Source: Phaffia rhodozyma
Taxonomy: Eukaryota; Basidiomycota; Tremellomycetes; Cystofilobasidiales; Mrakiaceae
Length of the DNA stretch: 64,000 nt
Assembly (NCBI GenBank): GCA_014706385.1
Contig: JACGZH010000002.1
Coordinates: 310,001-374,000, forward strand
Reading direction: 5' to 3'
Shown: positions 37,901-49,006 of the stretch, piece after piece
Numbering within the stretch: the first letter of the stretch is position 1
How the letters are laid out: every line of letters begins with the position of its first letter
The notes under the pieces: model-generated
Databases searched by the model: none
Seen by the model: only the letters and a program-made list of their open reading frames with translations
What the model was told of the DNA's origin: nothing
Made by a program: the position numbers and the translations under genes

Positions 37901-40900
37901 TCTATTGTAGTCAAATCATATCCAGCGTTTAGTGTTGACTTTGTATCGTTTGATATAGGCGATATCCTATCATGACCTTACGACTTCGTGCACCTGTCGA
38001 GATCGAGAACCTGCTACCCTTCGATATCAAATACCGTGTATTTGATAAGAACACTAGCTTGAACTCCTCTACCTTCTTGCGAAAGGGTGGAACCAGCCCA
38101 GTTCATCAGGTGGAGCTCTCTCATCTGTTGTTATTAAGTGTTCAGGTTCAGGATACTGGTAAGAATATTGTTTCATTTTGTTGATCACGACAAAGTTGAT
38201 TGACAGCTCTTTCCATCGCGCAGAATTGAAACCTAGCGAGTTTGCTATCATCAACACCGATAATCCTGACGATTTTAATATCGAAGATACTCTTATCCTA
38301 GCGGACAAGCAGGGTCACAAGCTCAATTTGAAGATTCATTATATGTAAGTTCTTTCTGCGTGTCTGTGATATGATATGGTTTCTCAACACAAATGATCTT
38401 TTTTGGTTTTTCAAATCTATAGCAAATATCCTGAACCTAGTGGCGCTTTCAAGGTTCAAATATTCAGTCCTTTCATCATTCTCAACAAAGTTGGGCTTCC
38501 AGTATCTATCAAATCCAAGACTTGGATGGGTCAACCCCGAGATGTTGCTGGAGCCTCAGTTTTCACTTGTGAGCTCGAAATAACTCAAAAGATGTTGCTG
38601 ACAATCACTGGGCAGCAAGCTTACGATGTTTGACTTCTTTCTCAATAGCTGATTACAAGAACGAGACTCCTACTCCTCTCAGTAGGTCATAATCTACTTA
38701 TAACCCTTTAGACTTCGGATATACTCAACCTAACTTTAATTGTCTGATCCTTGCAGTGTTCTCTTTCGCCAACTCGGATCAGCGAAACAGGTGTTTCCTT
38801 AAGTTTGGAGACTCGACATGGTCGAAGGTGTGTCACGTTTCGTACCATGTCTACCTTTCTAGAACTATTGAGCAAATGCTAATTGCGTCTAGATGGTATT
38901 CATAGCCTCTCTCTTTCGAGACTGTTGCAGCCGACTTTGAGGTTACAGTAGATACCCCAAATGGAAAGCAAGAAGTCCATGCTGGTGTTTCTTATGTTGA
39001 GGGTTTAGGAAAGGTTAGTCTGCTCATGTAGTCTGAATTCTACTTTGTTGGCTAATCATTCACCACTTTTTCACAATCAACAGTACAAACTATCGAAGAT
39101 CGTTACTCTTTCTCCTCGTTTCGTCTTCCGCAACAACATGGACTCGACTATCAATGTCCGTCAGGAACGTAGTGACGGATTTATCCATCTTACTCCAGGC
39201 GAGCGGGCTCCTATGCATCGCCTTATGAAGAGACCAGGAGATCTTCGAGTAGTCATCGCTTATCAGGGTGTCAACGAAGAATGGTGATCTCTCGTTCTTC
39301 CATTTCAAAACACGTCTTCACCAGCTGACCATGTCGTGATTTTGTCTCTAGGTCTGCGCCGTTCAACATCTCCGACATTGGTTCTGTTCATGTTACCTTG
39401 AATCGGGCTGCTAAAGATGGTCAAAACTCTGAGCAGGAGCTTGTCCGAATTGAAGTGGTCATCGAGGGACCAGCCATTTTCATCACCTTCAGCAAAGAAT
39501 CTGAGCCCTGGCCCTTCCGAATCCAGAATGAAACTAGCACTGAGATCAGTTTCTGCCAAAGCGTAAGATTCTGTCCTGCATTATATCTTCTCGCAGTTTG
39601 ATGATTGACGAATCACTGTTCATTTCTCATAGCAAATCCGAACGGCCGATAATCCTCGAGAAGCACCTCGACCACAAAGAAGAGTGTTCAAGGTTGCGCC
39701 TTTCTGTTCCGCGAACTGGACTTGGGAATTTCCTGCCGAGCATGACAAACGACTCAAGATCATCGCAAACGGAAAGGAAAGATTGGTAGATGTGATGGAG
39801 ATCGGAGCTCTTACGCCGTTTAGGTTTACTGATGTAGGTCTTTGATCGCTTCACCTGCCATTCCACTAAGAGCTCACCATATCATCTTATATCACTTTAG
39901 ACCGATGGTATCCCACAAATTGCTTCTATAGATGTACGGGCGGATGGTCCAACTCAAGTATTGATCATCTCGAAGTATGAACAAGAACGGAGCGCATTCA
40001 AGCCTGCAGGCAGGGGAACATTATCTAGATCCAACAGTACGTCCATCGATTGTGGATTGTTAGGCAATATGAAGACTAACATCTAATTGTCATGATTTTA
40101 TTCGTGTTTACTCAACAGCATTGGACAGCACAGTTGCTTTTGAGGCCATCTCAATTGATACATCAGTCACCATGACAATCAATGTCGACTTCGAAGGTAT
40201 CGGGATTTCAATCCTCAACAAGGGAATGCATGAGATGGTCTACATCTCTTTCCGAGGATTGGAGCTTCGGTATGTCGATACGGCTACTTCGTATTCGGTC
40301 TCTGTCAACTGCAAATGGATCCAGGTAGACAATCAGCTATTCGGAGGGCTGTATCCCATCATCCTGTATCCTTCAGTTGTACCTAAAGACGGCAAAGACC
40401 TGGAGTCGCATCCGACACTACAAGCTTCGGTCATTGTCCTGAAGGATGAGTGTAAGCTGCCTTGAATTTCAATATTTGTCAGAGGGCATCGGCTTACCAC
40501 TTGCTTTGTTCCACAGCCCATGGAGTTTTATACATCAAATAGTAAGTAGTCCGATCAGCTCCTAGTTTCAACTGTCGTCAACAGCCACTGACGATACTTT
40601 ACCCAGTGCCTCGATCTTGTTGCAAGCTATGACAATTGAACTCGACGAGGACTTTGCGTTCGCTCTCTACGATTTCCTCCAATTCAAGGGCGCTGCTTGG
40701 CAAGAGGTCGCCGAAGAGTACGTCTTCTTCCGTTGTTACATTACAACCAATCAATATTCTTACGACTTTTAATTACACTTCTCTCTTCTCATTAGTGTCT
40801 TGATTGAAGTACCTGGACCTATTCCGGACCCAACACCAGCTGCTGGCGGACCACCGGTCTATTTCGAATCTCTTGCTCTCCAGCCTATTCAGCTCGAGCT

Positions 40901-42819
40901 CTCGTTCATGCGAACTGAGCGAGTTAATGTAGAGGAGAAACAGTACGTGAACCAAGTTTCGATGTGCGGTATGTTGATATATTGACTGACCGTTCATCCC
41001 ATGATGTGCGCTCGAGCAGACCTAGTACTCGAAATCCAGCATTCTTTGTTCTTAATGCGTTGACGATGGCTTTAGGAAACGTCAACGTTGCGCCTGTTCG
41101 ACTAAATGCACTAATGGTCGAAAACGTTCGACTGTCAATCCCGGCCCTACAGAACCGAATCGTCCTTCACTATACCAATCAATTCACAGTTCAGCTCTAC
41201 AGAGTTCTGGGATCTGCAGATGCAATTGGCAACCCTATAGGTCTCTTCAACAACGTTAGTTCTGGAGTGCACGACATCTTTTACGAGCCCTATCAGGGAT
41301 TTGTACTTCACGGAAACAAAGAGCTTGCTAGTGGAATCGCCCGAGTAAGTATGGGATTTGCCTCTCCTCCTTGCAAAGACCATTCATCCTAATCCTTGTT
41401 GAATGTATTTTGTATTTTGTAAAACTGCCTCCTGTCAGGGTGCTTCGAGTTTTGTCAAGAAGACGGTCTTTGGAGTAACAGACAGTATTTCGAAGTTGAC
41501 TGGTTCGATTGGTAAAGGTGAGACATTGACTTATCGTTTTAGATCATTTTTCGAACTTCCCAAGGTTTTTATAACTGATTTGACATCGAACATCATTTTT
41601 GTTTTGTAGGACTTTCGGCTGCAACCCTCGATCCAGAATACCAAGCTCGAAGAAGGTTGACTCAACGAAAGAACAAGCCTAGACACGCTCTGTAAGTTTG
41701 ATTAAGCTTCGTATATATACTATAAACTGACAACAAAACTTTTTATCTCGCCAAATTAGATACGGAATCGCTGCTGGTGCTCAAGCATTTGGTACAAGTG
41801 TAGCAAGCGGGTTAGAGGGACTGGCTGTATGTCTTGACCACATTTTCTTGACCTAATCCATATAGAGACTTACTTGTGTGGCTTCATTATTGTCCTCCGT
41901 TGACCACTGAAATAGCTCAAACCGTTGGAAGGCGCTGAGTCTGGTGGAGCTGGAGGATTCTTCAAAGGTGTCGGAAAGGTGAGAAGCTATCGTTGGCTAT
42001 ATTTTGATCATAAATGCCTTCGCTGTTCTGAACACCCTCGCACCTTTTCATCCCTTAGGGCCTTGTCGGTATTGTCACGAAGCCAGTGGTGGGAGTGTTT
42101 GATTTCGCTTCTACCGCAACCCAAGGTAAGTCGTTGAAACTACTGCTCGCCTATTAGTTCTCGCTTGTCTGACTTATGGTGCTTTGTCCATATAGGAATT
42201 CGGAATACTACCACCGTCTTTGATGCCAACGATATCGACCGAGTTCGGCTTCCCAGGTTTGTCGCCGCCGACGGAGTGCTTCGGGTGCGTTCATCTGTTT
42301 TTGTATGAGTTTTGCGTAGATTTCGCAAAGAGGCTGATCGTGTCAATCATAACCACGTATCGACAGCCTTTCTCTGGCCGAGAATCATTGGGCCAATCGT
42401 GGCTCAAAGATTTAGAGAATGGAAAGTACTTCAACGAGATTTACGTTGCTCATCTTGGTATGTCCGCCCCTCTGCACTTATCTATGGTCGCTTCTTGAAC
42501 GTTTCGTCTGATCCAACTTCACGTATGACTTCTTACGTGTGAAACAGATTTCCCTCAAGATGACTCGGTCTGCATGCTCACTACCACCCGGATCCTTCTA
42601 ATTCGGTCAATCAAGCTCAGGGTCGTTTGGGAAGTCGCCTTTTGGGATCTACAGACGATTTCGCTCGAACCATCAGGAATCGCACTTTTGCTTCGCGATG
42701 GAGTCTCGGGCCCTTTCTTGCCTTTGGCGGAACAGAGCGCGAAGATTTGGTTGTTCAAGAATATTGAGCGGGTTATCGTTGCCTACAATCAATCGAGGAG
42801 TGCGGTTGAGTCTGCCTAA
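28990..42819 (+). CDS. VPS13: VPS13 bridge-type lipid transfer protein
   Basis: Fifty-three exons give 3187 residues, close to yeast Vps13 (about 3140). Exon starts-ends: 28990-29110, 29224-29301, 29384-29500, 29636-29734, 29804-29922, 30013-30117, 30247-30345, 30415-30495, 30566-30715, 30788-31000, 31083-31865, 31952-32020, 32099-32160, 32237-32426, 32527-32725, 32802-33070, 33207-33385, 33463-33851, 33929-34609, 34700-34743, 34818-35344, 35425-35749, 35823-36263, 36361-36477, 36562-36660, 36758-37075, 37158-37443, 37527-37595, 37667-37706, 37777-37893, 37959-38158, 38224-38344, 38423-38568, 38649-38681, 38757-38827, 38906-39013, 39084-39283, 39352-39562, 39633-39833, 39901-40036, 40119-40451, 40517-40541, 40607-40717, 40796-40942, 41020-41344, 41439-41517, 41610-41691, 41760-41826, 41916-41978, 42059-42125, 42196-42284, 42367-42457, 42548-42819. 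The chorein domain (LVSGLLNKFLAPYVENLNTD, ISIYIEDVYLLAVP family block), the adaptor-binding repeats (PGFDFSWSTESFHWED) and the C-terminal ATG2_C/PH region (RFVAADGVLR, WLKDLENGKYF) are present. VPS13 channels lipids at membrane contact sites. The intron after 37075 has a GC donor. Confidence 0.96.
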
Positions 42820-43231
42820 GAGGCTTGTTAATACATAATTATCTCGTCTTTTTTTGCTTTACTCATTTAATTATAAAATCTCCTCTGTTTCTTCTGTTTC
42901 TTTTCCTTCCTATACTATCTGAACCTTTTCTACTATTATATCTGTCCATTGCCTGCTATAGCTTGCTCTCAAAGTCACTGTATCTACTCACACTGTGTCC
43001 TGTCTATTGAATGATGCTGCTTGGTTATGCGTACCACTAGGAGACCGTTACCATTCTGATGAGATCACCCGCGTCTTATGCCTCTTCGACTGTGGTTACA
43101 AACTGGTTACAAATTGCTGATCACTTGGCTACATCTCCTTTTCCGGTCGACTACTCAACTGGAACTTGCTCTCTCCTACACCTACATACCCTCTACATCC
43201 TTCCACTCGATACATCGAATCGGAACTCATC
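42820..43231. other. VPS13-ADP1 intergenic region
   Basis: Head-to-tail spacing of about 410 bases. The left half is T/C-rich (42848-42960) and should hold the VPS13 3' region; the right half must carry the ADP1 promoter. No other feature seen. Confidence 0.55.
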
Positions 43232-46200
43232 ATGAGGTCCCTTCAGATGCCCTTGATCATATATGCATCTCTGGTGGCTCCTTTACTCGCTGCTGCTAAA
43301 GCCTCCGACTCTAATCGATCATCACCTACATCTTCACCTTCGCTCTTCTCCGACTCTGTAGGTGGCCAAGCTCCCATCAGTGCTTGGGGCCAAGGTTGGA
43401 AGTCGAATTCAGTAAGTGTATAAAGCCGATCGGCTTTGTTGTAGTCCTCTATGATACGTCCTGATCTTTTGTGTGATTTTGTCGGTGATTTGTCAAAATG
43501 TATGGTTGATCAGCTGTATTTGCCACCTGGTATGTGTCCGTCCCTGGTGTCTCAACTATCGATCCCTTTGTCTGTGGCTAACTATTTCTCACTCAATTCC
43601 TTCATCGATCTATAAAGTCAAGGATGAGCCATGCGAATGTTTCAACTGTCTCTTACCCAAATTCAACTGCGGACAGGTATATGTGATGTTCTTTGTCTGA
43701 TCGGAACGCTCTTGGTTCGTCGCTGATGAGATCTGATCACATTCGAACGTGCAGTATGGACAATGTAACGAATTCGATGGACAGTGCGAATGTCCTCCAG
43801 GTTGGGGAGGTCTCGATTGCCTTACGCCACGTATGTTACGCTATGATGATCATTTCTCTAGTATCAGGATCTGTTCAGCTGAATCTTCTCTTTGATTACA
43901 TCGCACGTTCGATCTAGTTTGTGACTCGTTAGCTGATGGACCGAATCGACATCAACGAACTCTCGGGGAACAGTGCAAATGTTCAGATGGATGGTCTGGA
44001 GTCAACTGCAACACATGTCAGACCGATCAGGCATGTGCAAACTTCAGAATTCCTGGATGGGACTACTCCTCTGGGGGAGAGATTCCTCCAGAGAATATGA
44101 CGTGCTACAAGGGTGGAGATGCTGTTAGACAGAACTTTCAGATGTGCGATGTAACCAGTAAGTTTGCGATCATTCTGTTCTGTCTCATTAAAAAAATCGG
44201 ATCGGTGCTGACTCTGATTCTTTTTCTCCGAAGATCCCGCTATCATCCGAGAGCTTGGTACGAAAAAACCTCAAGTCACATTCTCTTGCACCGATGGACC
44301 GGCCGCCTCGAATTCCAGCTTGGGCTCTGCTCATTTGAATGGTGACCCATCCATGTCGCCTACGGACAAGACATGCGCGTTCCAATTCTGGATCGCGTCC
44401 GTTGAATCCTTTTATTGTACTTTGTCTGATTGTGACTGGAAGATACAGTCGACTTACGAGGCCAATGTGACCGAGTACAAATGTGAGAAGATACAATGCG
44501 ACTGTGTGCCTGGACGAATGCTTTGCGGAGAGGATGGAAGTGTCAGTGAGTCCATGCCGTCACTTGTTTGTTTTAAATGCAGTCATCAGAAGTTTTGTTT
44601 GGTTTAGTACTAATGAATGCATCGCCTATTCTACGGAATGATTGGTTTCCCAGAGTAAGTTTTTGATATACTAGCTTCCTTATATAACAGATCTCCTTGC
44701 TAACCTTCAAGCTGAAAAATCATCCTGGTACTCCAGCATCGACGAGTTCCTCCAACAAGAAGTCACTGGACCTGGAACGTTCACTTGCTCGACTGGCAAA
44801 GGCTGCCAGTTTAAGGAACCAGCAATGAACGACTTGATCGACACTGTCTTTGGAGACCCATACATCACCTTACAATGCGACAGTGGAGAGTGTTTGCACT
44901 ATACACAGGTTCCAGGTTATCAGCGACCTGAAAGACCGGACGATAGCACGTGGCTGGCCATCAGTGTAGCTGCTGTCTGTGCATTTGTTCTTATCAGTGC
45001 TCTTGGTACGTCCTCTGCTTGCTAGACTATTTTGTTTCCGTTCAAACGCGATCTTATTAGTTCTTGTCCACAGCTTTCTTCTTCCTCTCTCGCACACCCA
45101 AGCAATCTGGAGGATTTGGTTCAATTCGACTACCTGCTGAGGAGACCGCCAAGCTCATGGCTGATCACGTTCCAGCTAGCCTACAGTTCTCCTCGCTCTC
45201 ATATACTGTCAATGAACAGCCTATCCTTTCTCATATCTCTGGAACTGTCAAACATGGAGAGATCATGGCCATCATGGGTGCCTCTGGAGCAGGAAAGTCA
45301 ACTTTGCTCGATATCCTGGCTCTCAAAAGCAAACGAGGAACAGTAGGTGGAGATGTATACGTGAATGGCAAAAGGGTGAGCAACGGCGAAAAGGAGGACG
45401 AATGGAAGAGAGTCGTTGGGTTTGTGGATCAGGAGGATACATTGATGAGTACCCTCACCGTATACGAGACCGTGCTCTACTCGGCTCTGCTCCGGTTGCC
45501 CAGGGAAATGAGTTTGGAGGCCAAGAAGTTTAGGACGTTGGAGACGATGCAGGAATTAGGTATTCTGAGTATCAAGGATTCAAGGATTGGGGAGTCTGGA
45601 CGGCGATCAATCTCAGGAGGAGAGAAACGACGAGTCTCGATCGCTTGCGAACTTGTCACTTCCCCCTCGGTCATTCTTCTCGATGAGCCGACAAGTGGTG
45701 TGTATCTTTTGCCTATATGTTTCGCGGTGAGGTGACTGATGTTCCCTCTTCTTCACTCCAATAATGTATTCAGGTCTCGATGCATACAACGCCTTCAACG
45801 TAATTGAATCTCTTGTAACTCTCGCCAAAGACTATAACAGAACTGTCATTTTCACCATTCATCAGCCTCGGAGCAACATCGTTGCCTTGTTCGACCGACT
45901 TGTCCTTCTTGCAAAAGGACGAGTTGTCTACTCCGGAGAGTACGCAAGATGTCAGGAGTACTTTGAGAGTCTAGGTCATCCTTGCCCACCGGGATTTAAT
46001 ATTGCCGACTTCCTGAGTGAGTTTTAACGTGATTTTTGTTCTCGCATTAAACCTTCATGAATTCAAGAGCTGATAGTGCGCTCGATGTATCTAAATGTCA
46101 TTTTGATTAGTTGACTTAACTGCCCGGCCTACCACCAAGAACCCGCCCCGTGCAATCGTATCTGATCTGTCTAGCCTCGTAGATGTTTCCTCGACCAATC

Positions 46201-47801
46201 CTAGTCCTCCCGATGCCGAGGCCGGCTTCGCTGGCGCTTCTCGACTAGCTTCTCAAGAAACTGCTGTTGAGACAAGAGCTGAGGGTGATAGCTCCTTCAT
46301 TAGCAAAGCTGGTCGAATGTTCGGAATCGTGCCTTCCTCTCCTGCTGATTCGTCTGATTCGGAAAACATTGACGGATCGGCCTTACCGGAGAAGCTGGAG
46401 AGACTTGTATCGTCATTTGAGAAGAGTGATCTTGCCGCTCGGATTAGAGCGGAGATCGCTGGGGCTAGAGCGAATGGGCATGGACCAACTGGAGGAGGAG
46501 GAAACCAAGGGGCTTTTGACGAGGTCGATAGAGGAATCTCTAAAGGGTACCACAAGGCTGGACTTTGGACCCAGTTTACGATCCTTAGTGGGCGAGCGTT
46601 CAAGAACCTGTACAGAAATCCCTTGCTAATGGCGGGTCATTACCTTACAGCATTGGGAGTGGCTCTTCTCTGTGCCGCTCTCTACCGGAACATAGGTATT
46701 GATCTTGGGTCTTTCCAGAACCGGCTTGGGCTCTTCTTCTTCATTTTGGCACTGTTTGCGTTCTCGTCCCTGTCATCTTTGGGTCTGTTCGCAAATGAAC
46801 GACTTTTGTTTATGAGAGAACGGTGAGTTTAGCCGAGTGCAGCCCGCTATTATCGCCAGTCGCTTACTCGTGATTGTTTTTCAAACATATAGAGCCAACG
46901 GATACTACTCTCCTATTACCTACTTCGTATCTAAGGTCTTGTTTGACATCATTCCGCTGCGGGTGATCCCGTCCATTCTATTAGGGTGCATCGTTTATAG
47001 TACTGTTGGACTTGTGCCAACATTGACCGAGTTCTGGAAGTTCATCTTGACCCTTGTGCTGTTCAATCTGGCAACGGCGAGCGTGGTCTTGTTTATCTCG
47101 GTCGCGGTCGCAAACAATGGAGTGGCTAGCTTGGCCGGAAGTCTGGTCATGTTGTTCAAGTAAGTCTATAGAGTTGTCGCCTCGGTATTGGTCTGTTATT
47201 ATGCTAATGAGACTCTTCATGTGTTTTCTTGTTGTATAGTCTGCTATTTGGGGGTCTCTTGATGAACTATAGTCTTTCATCTCTGCCGGTTCGGATCTTG
47301 ATGAATTTCTCGTTCTTCCATGCGGCTTTCGAGGCTCTATTAGTCAATGAGCTTCGATCTATTCAGTTGAAAGACCATAAAGTGAGACCTTCTTTTCACA
47401 TATATCATGTCGACCTAGCGCCAAACACTCACAATAGAACTCTTATATTTTCCTTCCATAGTATGGTGTCGATCTGGAGGTTCCGGGAGCTGTTATTCTC
47501 AGTTCTTTGTACGTTCTGTCATCGTTATAAGTTCAGAAATCTCGCCGTATTAACATGTTTTCTTCTTTTGTTATGTCTTGTTCTCTGATAACATAGCGGG
47601 TTCCGATCACAAGTATGTATTTTTTCCCTTCAAGAATTTACCAAGTATCGTGATCTAACTCTGTTGTCTCCTTTCCTCTTTTCTTGCCTCCGCTCTTAGG
47701 CTTTCTGGTGGCCGGACACTGCAGTTTTAATAGCTACCATCTTCGGCTTCCTGGGGCTCAGCTACACATTCCTCTACCTCTTTGTGAAGGAACGACGATG
47801 A
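43232..47801 (+). CDS. ADP1: ABCG-family transporter with cysteine-rich ectodomain (Adp1-like)
   Basis: Fifteen exons (43232-43411, 43514-43529, 43618-43676, 43755-43830, 43918-44157, 44234-44545, 44691-45005, 45074-45697, 45774-46016, 46111-46822, 46893-47159, 47240-47381, 47462-47508, 47597-47612, 47700-47801), 1031 residues; yeast Adp1 has 1049. A signal peptide ([17 protein letters not shown]) precedes a Cys-rich EGF-like region ([34 protein letters not shown]). A membrane segment ([18 protein letters not shown]) leads to the nucleotide-binding domain: Walker [10 protein letters not shown], signature [11 protein letters not shown], Walker [13 protein letters not shown], His switch TIHQPRS. 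A half-size ABC2 membrane domain ends the protein ([31 protein letters not shown]). Two exons are only 16 bases. Substrate is unknown for the family. Confidence 0.95.
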
Positions 47802-48057
47802 TATGTATAGTCTAGAGCTTATTGTAGTTTCTGCATTTTTCTTTGTCCTGTTTCGATGTGTATTCAATTTATTATTCCGTTTGTCTATGAAGATTGAATC
47901 AGAGAGGAATGAAAGCATAACTCGAGACGTTTGGGTCAATCTCAAAGCTGTGCTAGATGTGGCGTATTCTTTCTCACACCCTCCATCAAGTCTCGCCGAT
48001 CCTGACCACTGTACATCACATCTCCCATAGACATATATACACGTAACTCATCCAGAA

Positions 48058-48913
48058 ATGCTTTTAAAGGTCAAGGTAAGTCTTCAGTCTTGTATTCGAT
48101 GTGGTCTCGGTCGTCCTTTATACGAAGACTCTTCGGAGACAAGTGAATGATACTTGATACTCATTTCTTCTTTGAATGATGACTATTCTGTCCTTCGGTA
48201 GACGTTAACTGGAAAGGAGGTATGTCTGACCTATGTAATCAATCCTACGTTTGGTAGAGATTGTCTCATATTAGGCTACTATGAACTTACAATCTGTCTG
48301 TATGATGGTTCGCTCGACGATGGTGGTGACGATTGTAGATCGAACTGGACGTAGACGAAGATGATCAGGTTTGTGCTGTTCCTTTCTCTTCTCGAATTCT
48401 TGTCCTGCCATTTTAGACCGACAGTGTATCGATCGTACTGAACGATTTTTACGGATTTAAAAAACCAAAAATAAATAAACAAAATCAGATCTTAGATGTC
48501 AAGAACAAGATGGAAGAGAAGGAGGGAATCCCGCCGAGCCAGCAACGATTGATCTACTCTGGAAAAGCTATGTATGTCCATATCCATATCTATTGTCCGA
48601 TTTACTGCCCTTTGCTGTTGTTTGTGTGATAGGAATCGCTCAAAATTGATGTACTTTTCTTGTTGATGGGATTACATGACGGTCTGGGTCTATAGGGTCG
48701 ATACGAACACTCTCAAGTCGTATGGAATTCAATCCGGAAACGTTATTCACCTGGTGCTCGCTGTCAGTATTCTAGCTGTTCCTTGTATACTTCATATCTC
48801 CCCTTTGCTGTTAGAACAGATCAACTCATAAGAAGCTCATTACATTTGGTACAAATTTTATATATTGGATGGGGTTTTGTTTGGTGAAACAGCTTCGAGG
48901 AGGCCGATCGTAA
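48058..48913 (+). CDS. RUB1: NEDD8/Rub1 ubiquitin-like modifier
   Basis: Six exons (48058-48075, 48202-48219, 48339-48368, 48489-48571, 48696-48762, 48893-48913) give 78 residues: [53 protein letters not shown], then RS. The LALRGG end and the Ala at position 72 separate NEDD8 from ubiquitin (LRLRGG), so this is Rub1/NEDD8. The Arg-Ser tail must be removed before conjugation to cullins. Four of the six coding exons are 18-30 bases long, and introns outweigh coding sequence about 2.6 to 1. Its 3' end faces APC2 with 93 bases between stop codons. Confidence 0.96.
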
Positions 48914-49006
48914 ATCATCTGGTTCCTTTCTCGAATTGTAATATAGATGCGCTTTCGATCCTCAATGCGCCAAGAAATCATCGAGATGGTTGATCATCTA
49001 ATACGA

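Noticed and set aside
44600..44660. Possible extra small exon in ADP1
   Set aside because: It has splice-like ends but would throw the next exon out of frame; direct joining of 44545 to 44691 preserves frame and family similarity.
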